Below, in pieces: positions 32,330-45,423 of a stretch of DNA of 64,000 bases. Under the pieces are notes generated by a model. The model searched no databases and had not been told where the DNA came from. It saw nothing but the letters and a program-made list of their open reading frames with translations. Location of the stretch: the NCBI GenBank assembly GCA_023238725.1, contig CM041531.1, positions 4,692,153 to 4,756,152 on the forward strand, read 5' to 3'. The position numbers were made by a program, and so were the translations under genes. The DNA comes from Scortum barcoo (Eukaryota > Chordata > Actinopteri > Centrarchiformes > Terapontidae). Positions within the stretch are counted from its first letter, which is position 1. Each line of letters opens with the position of its first letter.

Positions 32330-33960
32330 CTCAGACTCAGACTCGACTCAGACTCGACTTTATTGATCCCTTTGGGATGACTCCCTCAGGGAAATTTAAG
32401 TTTCCAGAAGCACACAGATAGAAGAAGCACACAGATGAAAAATAAACAGTAAACACTTAAAATACAAAATATAAAAGAATGAGAATAAAATAATATAAGT
32501 AAATATAAAGAGCTGAATATGGCTTTGTATGGAATAAGTTAAAATTATAAATTAAAATTATTGCACCATATGATGAGGTTATTGCACCAGAGGAAAAAGT
32601 GTCCATTTGTGTATGCATGTGTTGTACAAGTAAATGTACAATGGCTACCACCCCTACTCTATGTCCTCCTCCCCCCTTGTGAGGAGTTGTAGATTGTGAT
32701 GGCATGATGGACAAAGGAGTTCTTGAGCCTGTTGGTCCTGCACTTGGGAAGGAGCAGTCTTTCACTGAACAGGCTCCTCTGGTTGCTGATGACGGTGTGC
32801 AGAGGGTGGCTGGCATTGTCCAGCACTATCCAGCAGTTTGTCCAGAGTCCTCGACTCTGCCACCGTCACCAGAGAGTCCAGCTTCGTGCCGACCACAGAG
32901 CCGGCCCGCCTGATCAGTTTATCCAGTCTGGATGTGTCCTTCTTTGGATATGCTGCCCCCCCAGCACACCACAGTGTAAAAGAGGACACTGGCAACCACA
33001 GACTGGTAAAACATCTGCAGAAGTTTGCTGCAGATGTTGAAGGACCGCAGTCTCCTTAGGAAGTACATCCTGCTTTGTGTCTTCCCATACAGGTGGCTGG
33101 TGTGTGTTGTCCAGTCCAGTTTATTGTCTAGCCATAGCCCGAGGTATTTGTAAGAGTCCACAGCCTCCACCTCAGCTCCCTCTAACAGGACTGGTCGCGG
33201 TCTTGGTCTGGACCTCCCAAAGTCAATAACCAGCTCCTTCGTCTTAGAGGTGTTGAGCTGTAGGTGGTTAGTGTGGCACCATGCAGCGAAGTCCCCTACC
33301 AGTCTCCGATACTCCTCCTCTCTGTCATCTCCTGATGCAACCCAACAATGGCCACAGTGTCATCAGGCGTACTTTCTGAATATGACACAGCTCCGAGTTG
33401 TAGCAGAAGTCTGAGGTGTACAGGGTGAAGAGAAGAGGGGCCAGCACTGTGCCCTGGGGGGCTCCAGTGCTGCTGACCACCGTGTCAGGACGTGATGTCC
33501 TTCAGCCCGACGTACTGTGGTCTGCCAGTGAGGTAGTTGGAGATCCAGTCCATCAGCTGGGGGTCCACTCCCATCCTGCTCAGTTTGTCCCGAAGCAGAG
33601 TGGGCTGGATGGTATTGAAGGCACTGGAGAAGTCCAAGAAAAGAATCCTCACTGTGCCGCTTCCCTTATCCAGATGGGAGTGGGCTCGATGGAGCAGGTA
33701 GAGGATGGCATCCTCCACACCAACACCTGGTTGGTAGGCTGAGGCAATCATGGGGTCTGAAGAGCTGAGGAAGAGCCGCTCCAACGTCTTCATCAGATGT
33801 GAAGTGAGTGCCACTGGTCGGAAGTCATTCAGCTCGCTGGGCCGGTTCTTCTTCGGAACTGGAACGATGCGGGATGTCTTCCAGAGGGTGGGCACTCTCC
33901 CAATCTGCAGGCTAAGGTTGAAGATCCGTTGTAGTGGTTCCCCCAGTTCTGCCGCGCAAC
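32330..33960 (-). mobile_element. 5'-truncated LINE (non-LTR retrotransposon), degraded
   Basis: Minus-strand reverse transcriptase fragments. Residues at 33895-33485 include the RT region RILFLDFSSAFNTIQPTLL (motif A) and the downstream helix region ISNYLTGRPQYV. 33170-32919 carries the thumb-like SYKYLGLWLDNKLDW. The DD box region between them is frameshifted. The 3' end has ATCAATAAAGT followed by GAGTCTGAGTC-type short repeats at 32330-32360, typical of the jockey/CR1/L2/Rex group tails. No endonuclease part, so it is 5'-truncated. It lies just 3' of the NLR gene in the same orientation. Confidence 0.75.
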
Positions 33961-34163
33961 CTTTACTTTGCTGATTTGAGTAATTACATTTTTATTACAG
34001 TAAAAACTTACACAAAACTACATGAATCATTTAAATTTACAATATTTTAAGTGTCATTTCTGTTGTGATAAATCTCATTTTCAGTGTTGAAACCTCAATA
34101 AATGTCCAAGTGAAGTCATTCATGGTTTATACTGGAGGACTTCACACTGTGCAGCTGCTCCTC

Positions 34164-34225
34164 TCACACCTTTTTGTCATCTTCAGGCAGGTTTTCTTTC
34201 ACATCCAGTTTGACATCAACCTCAT
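34164..34225 (-). CDS. NLR possible last exon
   Basis: An acceptor (CTCCTCCATCAG) precedes DEVDVKLDVKENLPEDDKKV and a TGA in one frame, but that frame does not follow in phase from the 30-bp exon at 34450-34479. The acidic-lysine peptide looks like a plausible C-terminal tail. Low certainty. Confidence 0.35.
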
Positions 34226-37200
34226 CTGATGGAGGAGAAGTCAAAGAGAAAGAACAATAATGAAAACTTGAATGGAGAGAGAAAAATTAGCAGGCTAAAT
34301 TCTTCAATATTTCTCAAACTGATTTGAATTTACAGCTCTAACATAAAAGGAACTGAAAAATATTTTGTTGTAAATGAGGATGTGTTCATTTTAATGAAAT
34401 TTTAATGTACAATAGTTTAATAAAAGGAGGACATAGTTTCAATACTCACGTGTGAAAACTCCGTGTCTTTCTATCGATCCTGTAGAGAGGAAAACAATCC
34501 CCAATAATTATAAATCCAGTTTAGCCAGCTTCAGAGTCTCGACACAAGCCAAATGATCAAATGCTTTGCATCGTATCACATCTTCACCACAAAGACTACA
34601 ACTGACTGCAGACACAAACAACCTTTTTTTCTCTGAATGTAAAGTCACATATGTCTGATAAAAATGTTTAACTGACTGTAAACCTTTTACTGTTGACCCT
34701 ACTGACCTCAGAGTCTGCAGTCTACAGTGTGGACTCTCCAACCCAGCAGACAGCAGCTTCACTCCTGAATCCTGCAGGTTGTTGTTACTCAGCTCCAGAT
34801 CTCTCAGATGGGAGGGGTTGGACTTCAGAGCTGAGGCCAGAGAAGCACAGCTGATCTCTGACAAACTGCAGTTCCTCAATCTGAATAAAGAATAAATGAT
34901 GAAGATAAAAATCCATTTATAATCCAAGTCAGATGTGTTCAGGTTTTAAATGTGTGCAGCTCAACATTACTGTGTCCTGTCAGATCCAATGAGCTTTTCT
35001 ATAAATTGAGTAGAGAGACTTTGTTCAAGACTTCAAGACTTCAAGAATTTATCATCATCATTTATCATTGCACAACAATAACATCACACAATCACTGCCA
35101 ATGACATTCTTAAGTCTCTTGCTCCCTACAAACAAACAATGTTCAAGAATATTAGCACGAATAGAAACATTCAAACAAACAAAATAGATTAAAGAATAAA
35201 AATATAGAAATAAATAATAGTACAAGAGTACTAATAGATTAATAAATATAGACCTACAAATTTAAATTAATCAATTTAATATAAATTTTACAACTAAGAA
35301 AATATACAACTAGAAGAGATACACAAATACATATGCAAATATGCAACAGAATATACAATGCAATAGAAGTGATGGTTTTATTGTGTGATGGTGTTATTGA
35401 GTTCAGGAGTCTTATGGCCTGTGGGATGAAGCTGTGCCTGAGGCTGGTGGTTCGGGTTGAAAGCTGCTGACTCTCCACCGTAGTCCCGTTGATGGGACTC
35501 ACGGTGAGAGACTCGTTGATGGGACTGCCTCCTCCTGAAGTCCACGATCAGCTCCTTTGTTTTGCTGACGTTGAGATGGAGGTTGTTGTCCTGGCACCAA
35601 GATGTCAGGGCTCTGACCTCTCTCTGTAGGCCGTCTCGTCATAGCTGGTGATCAGGCCAATGACGGTCGTGTCATCAGCAAATTTGATGATGGTGTTGGA
35701 GCTGTGGTGGCCACGATCAGTCATGCAGGGAACAGAGAGTACAGCAAAAGGAAGTTCAGGATCCAATCGCACAGAGGGCGCTGTTGAGCCCGAGGTCTCT
35801 GAGCTTGGTGACGAGCTTGGAGGAGCACATGATGGTGTTGAATGCTGAACTGTAGTCAATAAACAGCATTCTCACATAGGTGTTCACAGGTGGGAGAGGG
35901 CAGTGTGGAGAATGAGGGCGATGGCATCTTCAGTTTACCTGTTGGGCCTGTAGGCAAACTGAAGTGGGTCCAGTGAGTCCGGGAGGGAGGAGAATGTGAT
36001 GCTACTGGGCGGAGGTGGAGTGCTACTGTAGTCATTCAGGGAGAGGATTTTGGTTGTCTTGGGCACAGGGACAATGATCGGTCTCCTTGAAACAGGTAGG
36101 GACTACAGACTGGAGCAGTGAGAGGTTGAAAATGTCTGCAAACACATCTGCCAGCTGATCTGCACACACCTTGAGAGCTCGGCCGGGGATGCCGTCAGGT
36201 CCAGGAGCCTTACGTGTGTTAATCCGTTTTAAAGTTCTGCACACGTCTGCCCTGGTTATCACAGGTGGGCAGTGGTCCTCCTGAGCCTTTTGCACCTCCA
36301 CAGCTGGAGAGGTGCTCTCAAAGCAGGCATAAAAAGTGTTCAGCTCGTCAGGCAGTTCAGTTCATTAGGGAGAGATGCAGACATCACCTCAGCACTGCTG
36401 ATCTTCTTTTTGTAGTCCGTCAGAGTTTTTAATCCAGCCCACATGCTTCCTGGTGTTGGAGCCCTTGTAATGAGACTCCACTTTGTCCCTGTACTGTCTC
36501 TTTGCGCTGCTGATGGCTCTCCGGAGTGCGTACCTGGACTTCCTGTACTCCTCCAAATCACCTGAGTTGTAGGCGTCTGTCCGTGCTTTAAGTTTGGCAC
36601 GGACTTCTCCGTTAACCCAGGGCTTCTGATTTGGGAATGTCCTGCACAGTAATCCTCGGTACGACGTCATCAATGCATTTTCCAATGTATCCAATGACTG
36701 CGTCCGTGTATGTGTTTATGTCTGTGTCCTTAAACACACACCACTCCGTCAGTGCTGAAGCAGTCGCGCAGAGCCGAGTCTGATTGGTCGGACCACTGCT
36801 GAATGGTCCGCGTCACCGGTCCGTCACGCTTCAATTTCTGCCTATAGGAAGGCAGCAGCAGAACTGAGGCAAGGAGGGCGAGGGAGGGCCTTTTATATGT
36901 CCGCGTAAGGGGTGTAAACATGATCGAGTGTGTTCTCGCCACGCGTGGGACAGCTGATGTGTTGGTGGTATCGTGGCAGGGCTTTCCTCAGGTTGGCGCT
37001 GTTAAAGTCCCTGGCTACAATGAAACGCAGCCTCTGGCCGTGAGGTCTCTGTCCTGTCGATAAATCCATACAGCTCGTCCATGTGGCCTTGTTGGTGTTG
37101 GCATGTGTGAACATACACTGAACAACGTCATGATGACCTTTGTAAACTCCCACCAGAGATAATAAGGCCGGCATCTGATCATGAGGTGCTCCAGGTCTGG

Positions 37201-40200
37201 AGAACAGCCCGTAGAAATAATCTCCATGTCTGAGCACCACTTGTTGTTCACCGTGAAGGCAGACACCTCCTCCCTTGCTCTTCCCTGAATGTATAGGTTG
37301 AGTCCGGTCCTGTCGGTGAATGGAGAGTCCCTCGGGAACAATGGCGGAGTCCGGGATCAAGGGGTCGAGCCAAGTTTCCATGTGAAAACCAAAACGTTAC
37401 AGTTTTTAATATCCCGTTGAAATGCCATCCTGCTCCGGAGTTCATCCAGAGACTGAACGTTAGCCAGGATCAATATTGTATTGATTATATAAACAGCTGC
37501 ATTTGGAAATACATTGAAGACATTGGAAAGACATTGTCTACACTTTCTTTAAGAAACATGAGTCATATTTTGTGGCTGTAGACTAAATTTAGTTCAAGAT
37601 GGATGTAAGTTGTGTATGAACATAAATTAGGTTAAATTGTAAATTAAACAAATAAGATCTACAACAGTAACAGAGAGTCAGTGAACTGACCTCAGAGTCT
37701 GCAGTCTACAGTGTGGACTCTCCAGAAAACCACACAGCAGCTTCACTCCTGAATCCTGCAGCTTGTTTCTGAAACTCAGCTCCAGCTCTCTCAGATGGGA
37801 GGGGTTGGACTTCAGAGCTGAGGCCAGAGAAGCACAGCTGATCTCTGACAAACTGCAGTCAACTCAATCTGAATAAAGAATAAATGATGTGACTTTAGAA
37901 AACAATGTTCCTGTTTGAAATCATTCAGTGTTTAATAATCTGTTCAGAGCTGAAGAAGGTTTAGAAAGTAGAAGTTTAGAAAATGGAAAACTCCAAACAC
38001 CTGAACCCAACAGGATGCAGCTTCAAAACTGTCAAATACAGAAAGTGAAAAAGAGCTCTCATTAATATTAATGACAACGTGCTGCTACTTCAGTAAAGAC
38101 AAAGTGACTTATTATATTTATATACTTTTTTAGTGCTGGGCAACGATTAAAATTTTATTTGCAGAAAATCGTGCAATTAATCGTGATTCAACTAATTAAT
38201 TAATTATTAATAATTAATCACATTAGCATGATTAATTAGCACAATCCTTACAGACTCATCAGTACTAACATCACCATCATCGACTGATGCACCGCAATGT
38301 GAGACTGTGGAAGTTGAACCACTGTCCTGTCAAACACATAAGTGCTTGTTTTTATATGACGTCTACCGGTTGTTCAGACATTTCGAAAGACAGAATATTT
38401 CTTGAAATCTGTGCTCAGACAATTCCCAAATATTTATCAACCAAAAGTGTGAAACATCAGTCAAGATTTGAACTAAAAAAAAAAGAAACGAATGTATACA
38501 TGTGCTACAGACAGTGAACTGACCTCAGAGTCTCCAGTCTACAGTGTTGGACTCTCCAGTCCAGCAGGACAGCAGCTTCACTCCTGAATCCTGCAGGTTG
38601 TTGTCACTCAGCTCCAGCTCTCTCTCTCAGATGGGAGGGGTTGGACTTCAGAGCTGAGGCCACAACTTCACAGTGAGTCTCTGAGAGTCCACAGTCAGAA
38701 AGTCTGTTATGACACATAAATGACAAAATATCATGGAAAATAAAAGTCTATATTAACTCTGTGCATTTGATGTCAAAACAATTAGACATTTCCTGTTTAG
38801 AGGAAACATTTGCTTTTCATAACAGTGGTTCATCTAACCTTATCTCACTGTGTTGAACATGAAAGAATAATACTCAATACAGTCTCTCATACCTGTAGTT
38901 TTTCTCTTTCTGCTTTAATTTTTTTAGATGACAAGGGAGAAAAAGTTGACACACTTGGTGTTATCTGATCACATATCTTTTCCACAAAGTTAACATTCTG
39001 CTCTTTTATATTCATCAGATCTCTTAATGGTGAAAACTGTGCATTTCCTGCTGCTACTCCTCTTTATGCCAACAAGAGAGAGAAAACACCTGCAAGTAAA
39101 TATGAAGTAACAGACTTCTCAACACAACTTCCCTCTTTAAATGAAAAATTTAATTCATGAGCAATAAAATGCACCATTGCTCAGTTCAACACATTCAGGG
39201 GTTTTGCAACTATATATATTGTATGAACAGGGGTTTACGCTGGCTCATGTTAATTAAAATCATGAACTTTAGATAGTGTTTTGTAACTTACTCTGCTGAA
39301 TGAGTTCTCTGATTTAATGACCGTTCTCTATCCTCTGCTAACAAATGATAGTTATTGCTCTCAGTATCATCTCAGACCTGTCACTTGTGGACACAGTGGC
39401 TCCTTTAGCAAAAGAGACATATTTACTTTTAATACTACTTGCTTCTACTAATACTATTACTAATAGTACCAGTTGCTCAGTGTCCTCCTGGAAATTGTAT
39501 AAACTCTGATATTTTTGTAAATGTTATTCTGTACACTCAACATCTATAGCGTGTGTCCATCCAATGAGAGGGATCCCTCCTCAGTTGTTCTTCCTGAAGG
39601 TTTCTTCCGATTATATAAGACACCTTACAGAAACTACTTAGGTAATAATAACTGTTAACTGTAAAATGGCAGTATATGTTGTAATTAAAACTGTTGTGAT
39701 AAAACATCAATCACAGCTTCTGAAGTCCTTCAGCTGTTTTATCACGTCTGTATGTCACCTCCACCAACCAAAGAATAGTAGTAGAAAAAGCTTTAAAATA
39801 TGACAAATATTAGAAATAAATAGAATAACTGTGTTCATTAAAGTTGGGCAAAGGCAACACTGGAGAAACCAGCAACAGTAAACTAGATTTTGAAACCAGT
39901 CCCCTCCCTTCAGGTCTCCCTCCAAAGCCACTCCCCCAAAACACATGAACATACACTGCCTGACTACTGCTGGAGGACGAGTCCACGAGAGAGCGTTGGA
40001 GAGAGGAGCACAGCACATCGTTGTCATTGCTAACTATATCCAACTTGCTCATATATCATTCACATATTTAAGAACACCTAACATTATCATAATGAACATA
40101 AACAACCACTGAGACTATTAATTCTCACAGAGTCACTTTTCAGACCTTTCACCTCCTCTAGTTTTCACTATAGTTGAAAAACTGAACTGGTGTTGACTCT

Positions 40201-43200
40201 GGGTTGAACTCTTGCTTCATCTAATTTCTTTTTGGTCTTTTTTTCTCTGCCATTTTTTGTGCAAAAAGTTAATTAACTTTAGCCGTCTAGCCTTCTGGAA
40301 GACTCTGGTCATGCACAATAAATGCACAGAGGCAGACAGGTAGATAGGCTGGTAGGCCAACAAATATTTATTACAGTCCTGCAACAGCCAAAAATTCTAA
40401 AATTTTTTCCTTCTTTTTGTTAGAGCATTTAATTTATTGATCTCTGCAGGGATGTAAAGGAATTTTAAAAAATTAGAACATAAAATGCTTCTAAAATAAT
40501 TAGCACTCACAGCATTTGAACCAACTCTAGATCTGTAACAAAATGAAAAGATGGCTCTATTTATCAATAAACAATAAACAAGTGAAATATTATTTTAAGA
40601 ATGAGAAGAATTGTATAATCTGTATAACTGAAGAACTATACTACTGATCTCCACTGATTTATATTGTTAATCACATCTGGACTTACAAAGCCTTTCTGCA
40701 GTTCCTCACAGCTGGAATCAGTCTCTGTCGTCCCACTTCTGATGTGTTGTACTTCTTCAGGTCCAACTCATCCAGAACCTCCTCTGACATCTGCAGCATG
40801 TAGGCCAGAGCTGAGCAGTGGATCAATGAGAGTTTCTTCTCTGATTTATTCTCTGACTTCAGGAACTCTTGGATCTCCTGATGTACTGAGTGGTCGTTCA
40901 ACTCTGTCAGACATTGGAAGATGTTGATGCTTTTCTCAGGAGAGGTCATGTACATGATCATCTCCTTCAGGTTGTTGATGGCTCTCTGGATGATTTCTGG
41001 ACTGTTGTCTGTCTGACCCAGCAGGCCTCCTAAGAGTCTCTGGTTGGTCTCCAGAGAGAGGCCATGAAGGAAGCGAACAAACAGGTCCAAGGTGGCCATT
41101 TTTACTTTTAAGGGATTTCTGCCATGGCTCTCCTCAGGAAGTCATCCAGAAGATGAGTCACTACTGTATCTTGAGTATCTCCAGTCTTCTCCAAGGAAGT
41201 TGTCCAGTACCTCTGTGTTGCTGTTGGTGTGACAGTGGAACATGTAGAGTGCAGCCAGAAACTCCTGAATGCTCAGATGAACAAAGCAGTAGACTGTTTT
41301 CTGGAAGATCACACACTCTCTTTTGAAGATCTCTGTACAAACTCCTGAGTACACCGAGGCCTCTGTGACATCAAGTCCACACTGCTCCAGGTCTTCTTGG
41401 TAGAACATGATGTTTCCTTTCTCCAGATGTTCAAACGCCAGCCTCCCCAGCTTCAGAAGAACTTCCCTGTCAGCCTCCATCAGCCTCCTGTGGACTCGTC
41501 TCATGTCCCTCATCATACTTCTGCTTCTTCCTCTTTGTCTGAACCAGCAGGAAGTGTGAGTACAGGTCAGTCAGGGTCTTGGGCAGCTCTCCTCTCTGGT
41601 CTGTAGTCAACATGTGGTCCAGAACTGTAGGCAGTGATCCAGCAGAAGACTGGGATTTGACACATGATGTGGAGAGTCCTGGATGTCTTGAATGTGTGAG
41701 ATGATTCTGCTGGACAGATCTTCATCACTGAATCTCCTCCTGAAGTACTCCTCCTTCTGGGCGTCAGTGAAGCCTCGTACTTCTGTTAACCTGTCCACAT
41801 ATTCAGGAGGGATCTGATTGGCTGCTGCAGGTCGGGAAGTTATCCAGACGAGAGCCGAGGGAAGCAGATTCCCCTTGATGAGGTTTGTTAACAGCACATG
41901 TTGACTGATGACTTCTGTGTGACATCAGACAAAACCTCTCTGTTGTAGAAATCCAATGAAAGTCTGCTTTCATCCAGGCCGTCAAAGATGAACAAAAGTT
42001 TACAGACAGCGAGCTGCTCTGCTGTGAGCCTTCTGTAATGTTGGATGGAAAACATGAAGCAGCATGAGAAGACTGTACTGCTCATCTTTGATCAAGTTCA
42101 GCTCCCTGAATGAAAACAGGATCAGCAGACTGACATCTTGGTTTTCCAAACCCTCTGCCCAGTCCAGAGTGAACTTCTGCACTGAGAAGGTTTTTCCAAC
42201 ACCAGCGACGCCGTTCGTCAGAACCACTCTGATGTGTTTCTGTTGGTCAGGTAAGGCTTTAAAGATGTCGTGGCACTTGATTGGAGTTTCATGGAGGGTC
42301 TTCATCTTGGAAGCTGTCTCAAGCTGCCTCACCTCATGTTGTGTATTAACCTCTTCACTCTGTCCCTCTGTGATGTAGAGCTCAGTGTAGATCCTGTTGA
42401 GGAGGGTTCCACTTCCTGCTTCATCAGTTCCTTCAGTCACATGTTCACATCTCCTCCTCAGACTGATCTTATATTCATCTAAAACCTGCTGAAGACCACC
42501 ATCTGCTGAAAGAGAAGAAAAAATGTGAGGGTAAAGACAAAAAATTGTATGGTTTTCATTGCTAATATAAAAACAATTCTTACATAAAGAATTCTTCCTA
42601 TGAAGACATAAATTTGATAAAGTCCACCTGAATCAAGTAAAAAAGCGTCAAAGTGATTTTTACATTTATTGTTGATTGATTATTTAAGGGAAGACAAAGT
42701 TATTTGTTGAAATATCAGAAATGTGTTGGTGTTTGATTGACAGCAGAGGCGACAGGCTGAACCTCAGCAGCTCTTCATCTAAATCTTCATCTTTAAACAC
42801 AGAGCTTTCTCTTTGCTCATCAGCACAGACAGTGTTGATCCAGTCAGTTTAGCTACAGACGTTGGCTTTGGTTTGAGTTAAGAGACCATCTCAGGTTGGT
42901 CTCTATTAACATGTTTCCAATCAGAGCCACGTCAGCTGGAGATGCATGAATTCATGGTTTGACACAACGACGTGCAGAAAAACAACAAGAGACAAAGTTA
43001 ACATGTTGTAAACTGCAGCGTACAAACTGAGGACAGACAGTGTTTTGTTAGCAGAGGTGGTGAAGTGAGACCCTGTTTAACATCTGGAATAACCAGTGTT
43101 GATATCAGCAGGAAGGTTTTTAAACTGTTAAATGTGCTGCAGCTGATGAGCTCTTAAATTATCTACTGAAGCCTGCTAACTGATGTTAGCGGTGCACTTT

Positions 43201-45392
43201 TCCTCAGTGGATGTTTGTTTGGTTGCTTGTTCAACAAGTCGCTCTGCAGGATGAGACGTCTGTTTGTAAGTTAGAGAAGAAGGAGACGTTGAGCAGGAAA
43301 GTTAATGTGAGCTGTTGTTCACAGTCTGAGGCTCGTGTTGTGTCTAAGGCTTTAAATGAACTTTAAATGTAAAGATATTTATAATGATCTTAAATGTTCG
43401 TGCTATATGAAACAACAAATGTGTTCAAACAACAGGTAGTTGTTTTCAGACATGATGACAGCAGCAGACAGATGTTCAGTCTTACTTTGTACACTGCTGG
43501 TCTGACTGGCTGTCTGCAGTCCAGCTCTTGTTCTGGATCTTTCTTCCACACTGGGGACAGGAGGAGTCTCCTGATGAAGCAGACTGGTCCCAGTATGAGG
43601 TGATGCACTGTCTGCAGAACCAGTGTCCACAGCTGGTAGAGACTGGATCCTTCAGGACGTCCTGACACGAAGCACAGCAGGACGGCTGCTCCTCCACAGA
43701 AACATGACTCCTCTTCCTCTCTTCTGTGAAGACATTTCTTTATCACTAAAATGATTTGTTGGTTGTTGTTGAAAATATCAGATTTGTCCGACACTGTCTG
43801 GAAGCTCAGATGGTCACAGAGAAAAGTCAAAGTGTTTTTACTTTTCTGTCTGAATTCAGGATTCAGTCTGTAATAAAAATGATTGTTTCTTTTATTTCAA
43901 CTCTTCTGCTTTAATTAACACTAATTTACTGTTTTTCCTGTTCTGTCAGTCTTATTAAACATTTAGTGATCTGTTTGTAGTTTGTTATTAAGACAAACTC
44001 ACAGTAAAAGTCTCCATTAAAGAGAGCTGATTAAGTCCTTTACTGTTTTAAGGTCCACTTACTAGTGATTCAAAGCTTTCAGCAGGAAGCTCTCAATGAT
44101 TAGTAAGTGGACCTTTGAATTTTCACAATATTTGACAAAAGTAGTGAAAATAACAAACTCAAAGCTTCAACACACAGAATCAAGATGAGCAAAGCTTTTC
44201 TACAAATGCTTTTTCACCTCCTGTTGCAGAATTATGATATGAACTGATTCAAAGATGCATCTGTTAGATCAGAACAGCTGATCTGAGAAGAGCCAAACAA
44301 CAACATGTTCTGAGGACAAATATGAGAAAATGAACTTCACATTTGAAGAACCTTTCTTTCAGATTCTGAATAATTTCAAAGAATTACAATGACTTCTACA
44401 TGAGGACAAAAATATATGAAGATTTTCTTGAAGTTTAAATTCTGAAATGGAGGTTCTCTGGTGTTTTTCCACAGAAATAAAATAAGATCCATTTTAGTTT
44501 GAAACAGTATCTGAACTAATAGTTCTGCATCATGAATATAAATCTTTTAGAAGAACATTTTATCTCCATCAGGTCAGTTTACAGTAAAAACAGTCTCTTT
44601 GTGTCTGATGGTCCAGGTTCATTACTGAAGACTGGATGAGGAGGAGTTTTGGACCGATCACTCTTCATAGACAGACAGCTGGATCCTGGAGACTCTGATC
44701 TCTGTCTGCTGGACTGAACACTGCAAACACCAAGATGTGTTTATTCATGTCACGTAACTCCTCAAAAAATAAATTTGCAGATGACAAAATCATTTAGGAA
44801 GCTCTAAATACACAAACTACTGCTGCTGTTGATAATTAGGAGGTTTGAAGTTTGTACTGGTCCTCTTAGATTAGATTACAGCCGTTCTAGGTGACTGACA
44901 GCTGTCACAGAAACTCAGAGGAAGATGGCACCAATGATTTCTCTTTGTCTGTGTCACAAACTTTACTGAGAAAGTTATTTTCCATGACATTTTAAAGAAA
45001 TAGTTTTTAAAAAATCAGACATTGTTTATGAACATAGCATGGACATGGAAAGAAACCAGGTTTTATAAAAAAAAACAGGTTTGTATTGATGAAACACTGA
45101 ATGAGTTAGAAGCAGTTTTCTTACTTTGTGTCTGATGGTCCAGGTTCATTACTGAAGACTGGAGGATTACGGATCTTTGGACCAGATCACTCTTCATAGA
45201 CAGACAGCTGGATCCTGCAGACTCTGATCTGTCCTCCTCTTCCTCCACACAAACACTCATCTTCTGATCTGAGGTCAGTCTGAGAGGTAAAACAGAGACA
45301 CTGACTGTGAGCTCAGAACATTCAAGAAAAACAAGTTTGATTAAGAGTCAGAGATGAGACAGAGAGAACAGGAAGTAACACACAATCTTTAT

Positions 45393-45423
<31 letters not shown>

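Noticed and set aside
41397..42482. Plus-strand open frames opposite the NACHT exon
   Set aside because: Shadow frames of the minus-strand NLR coding sequence.
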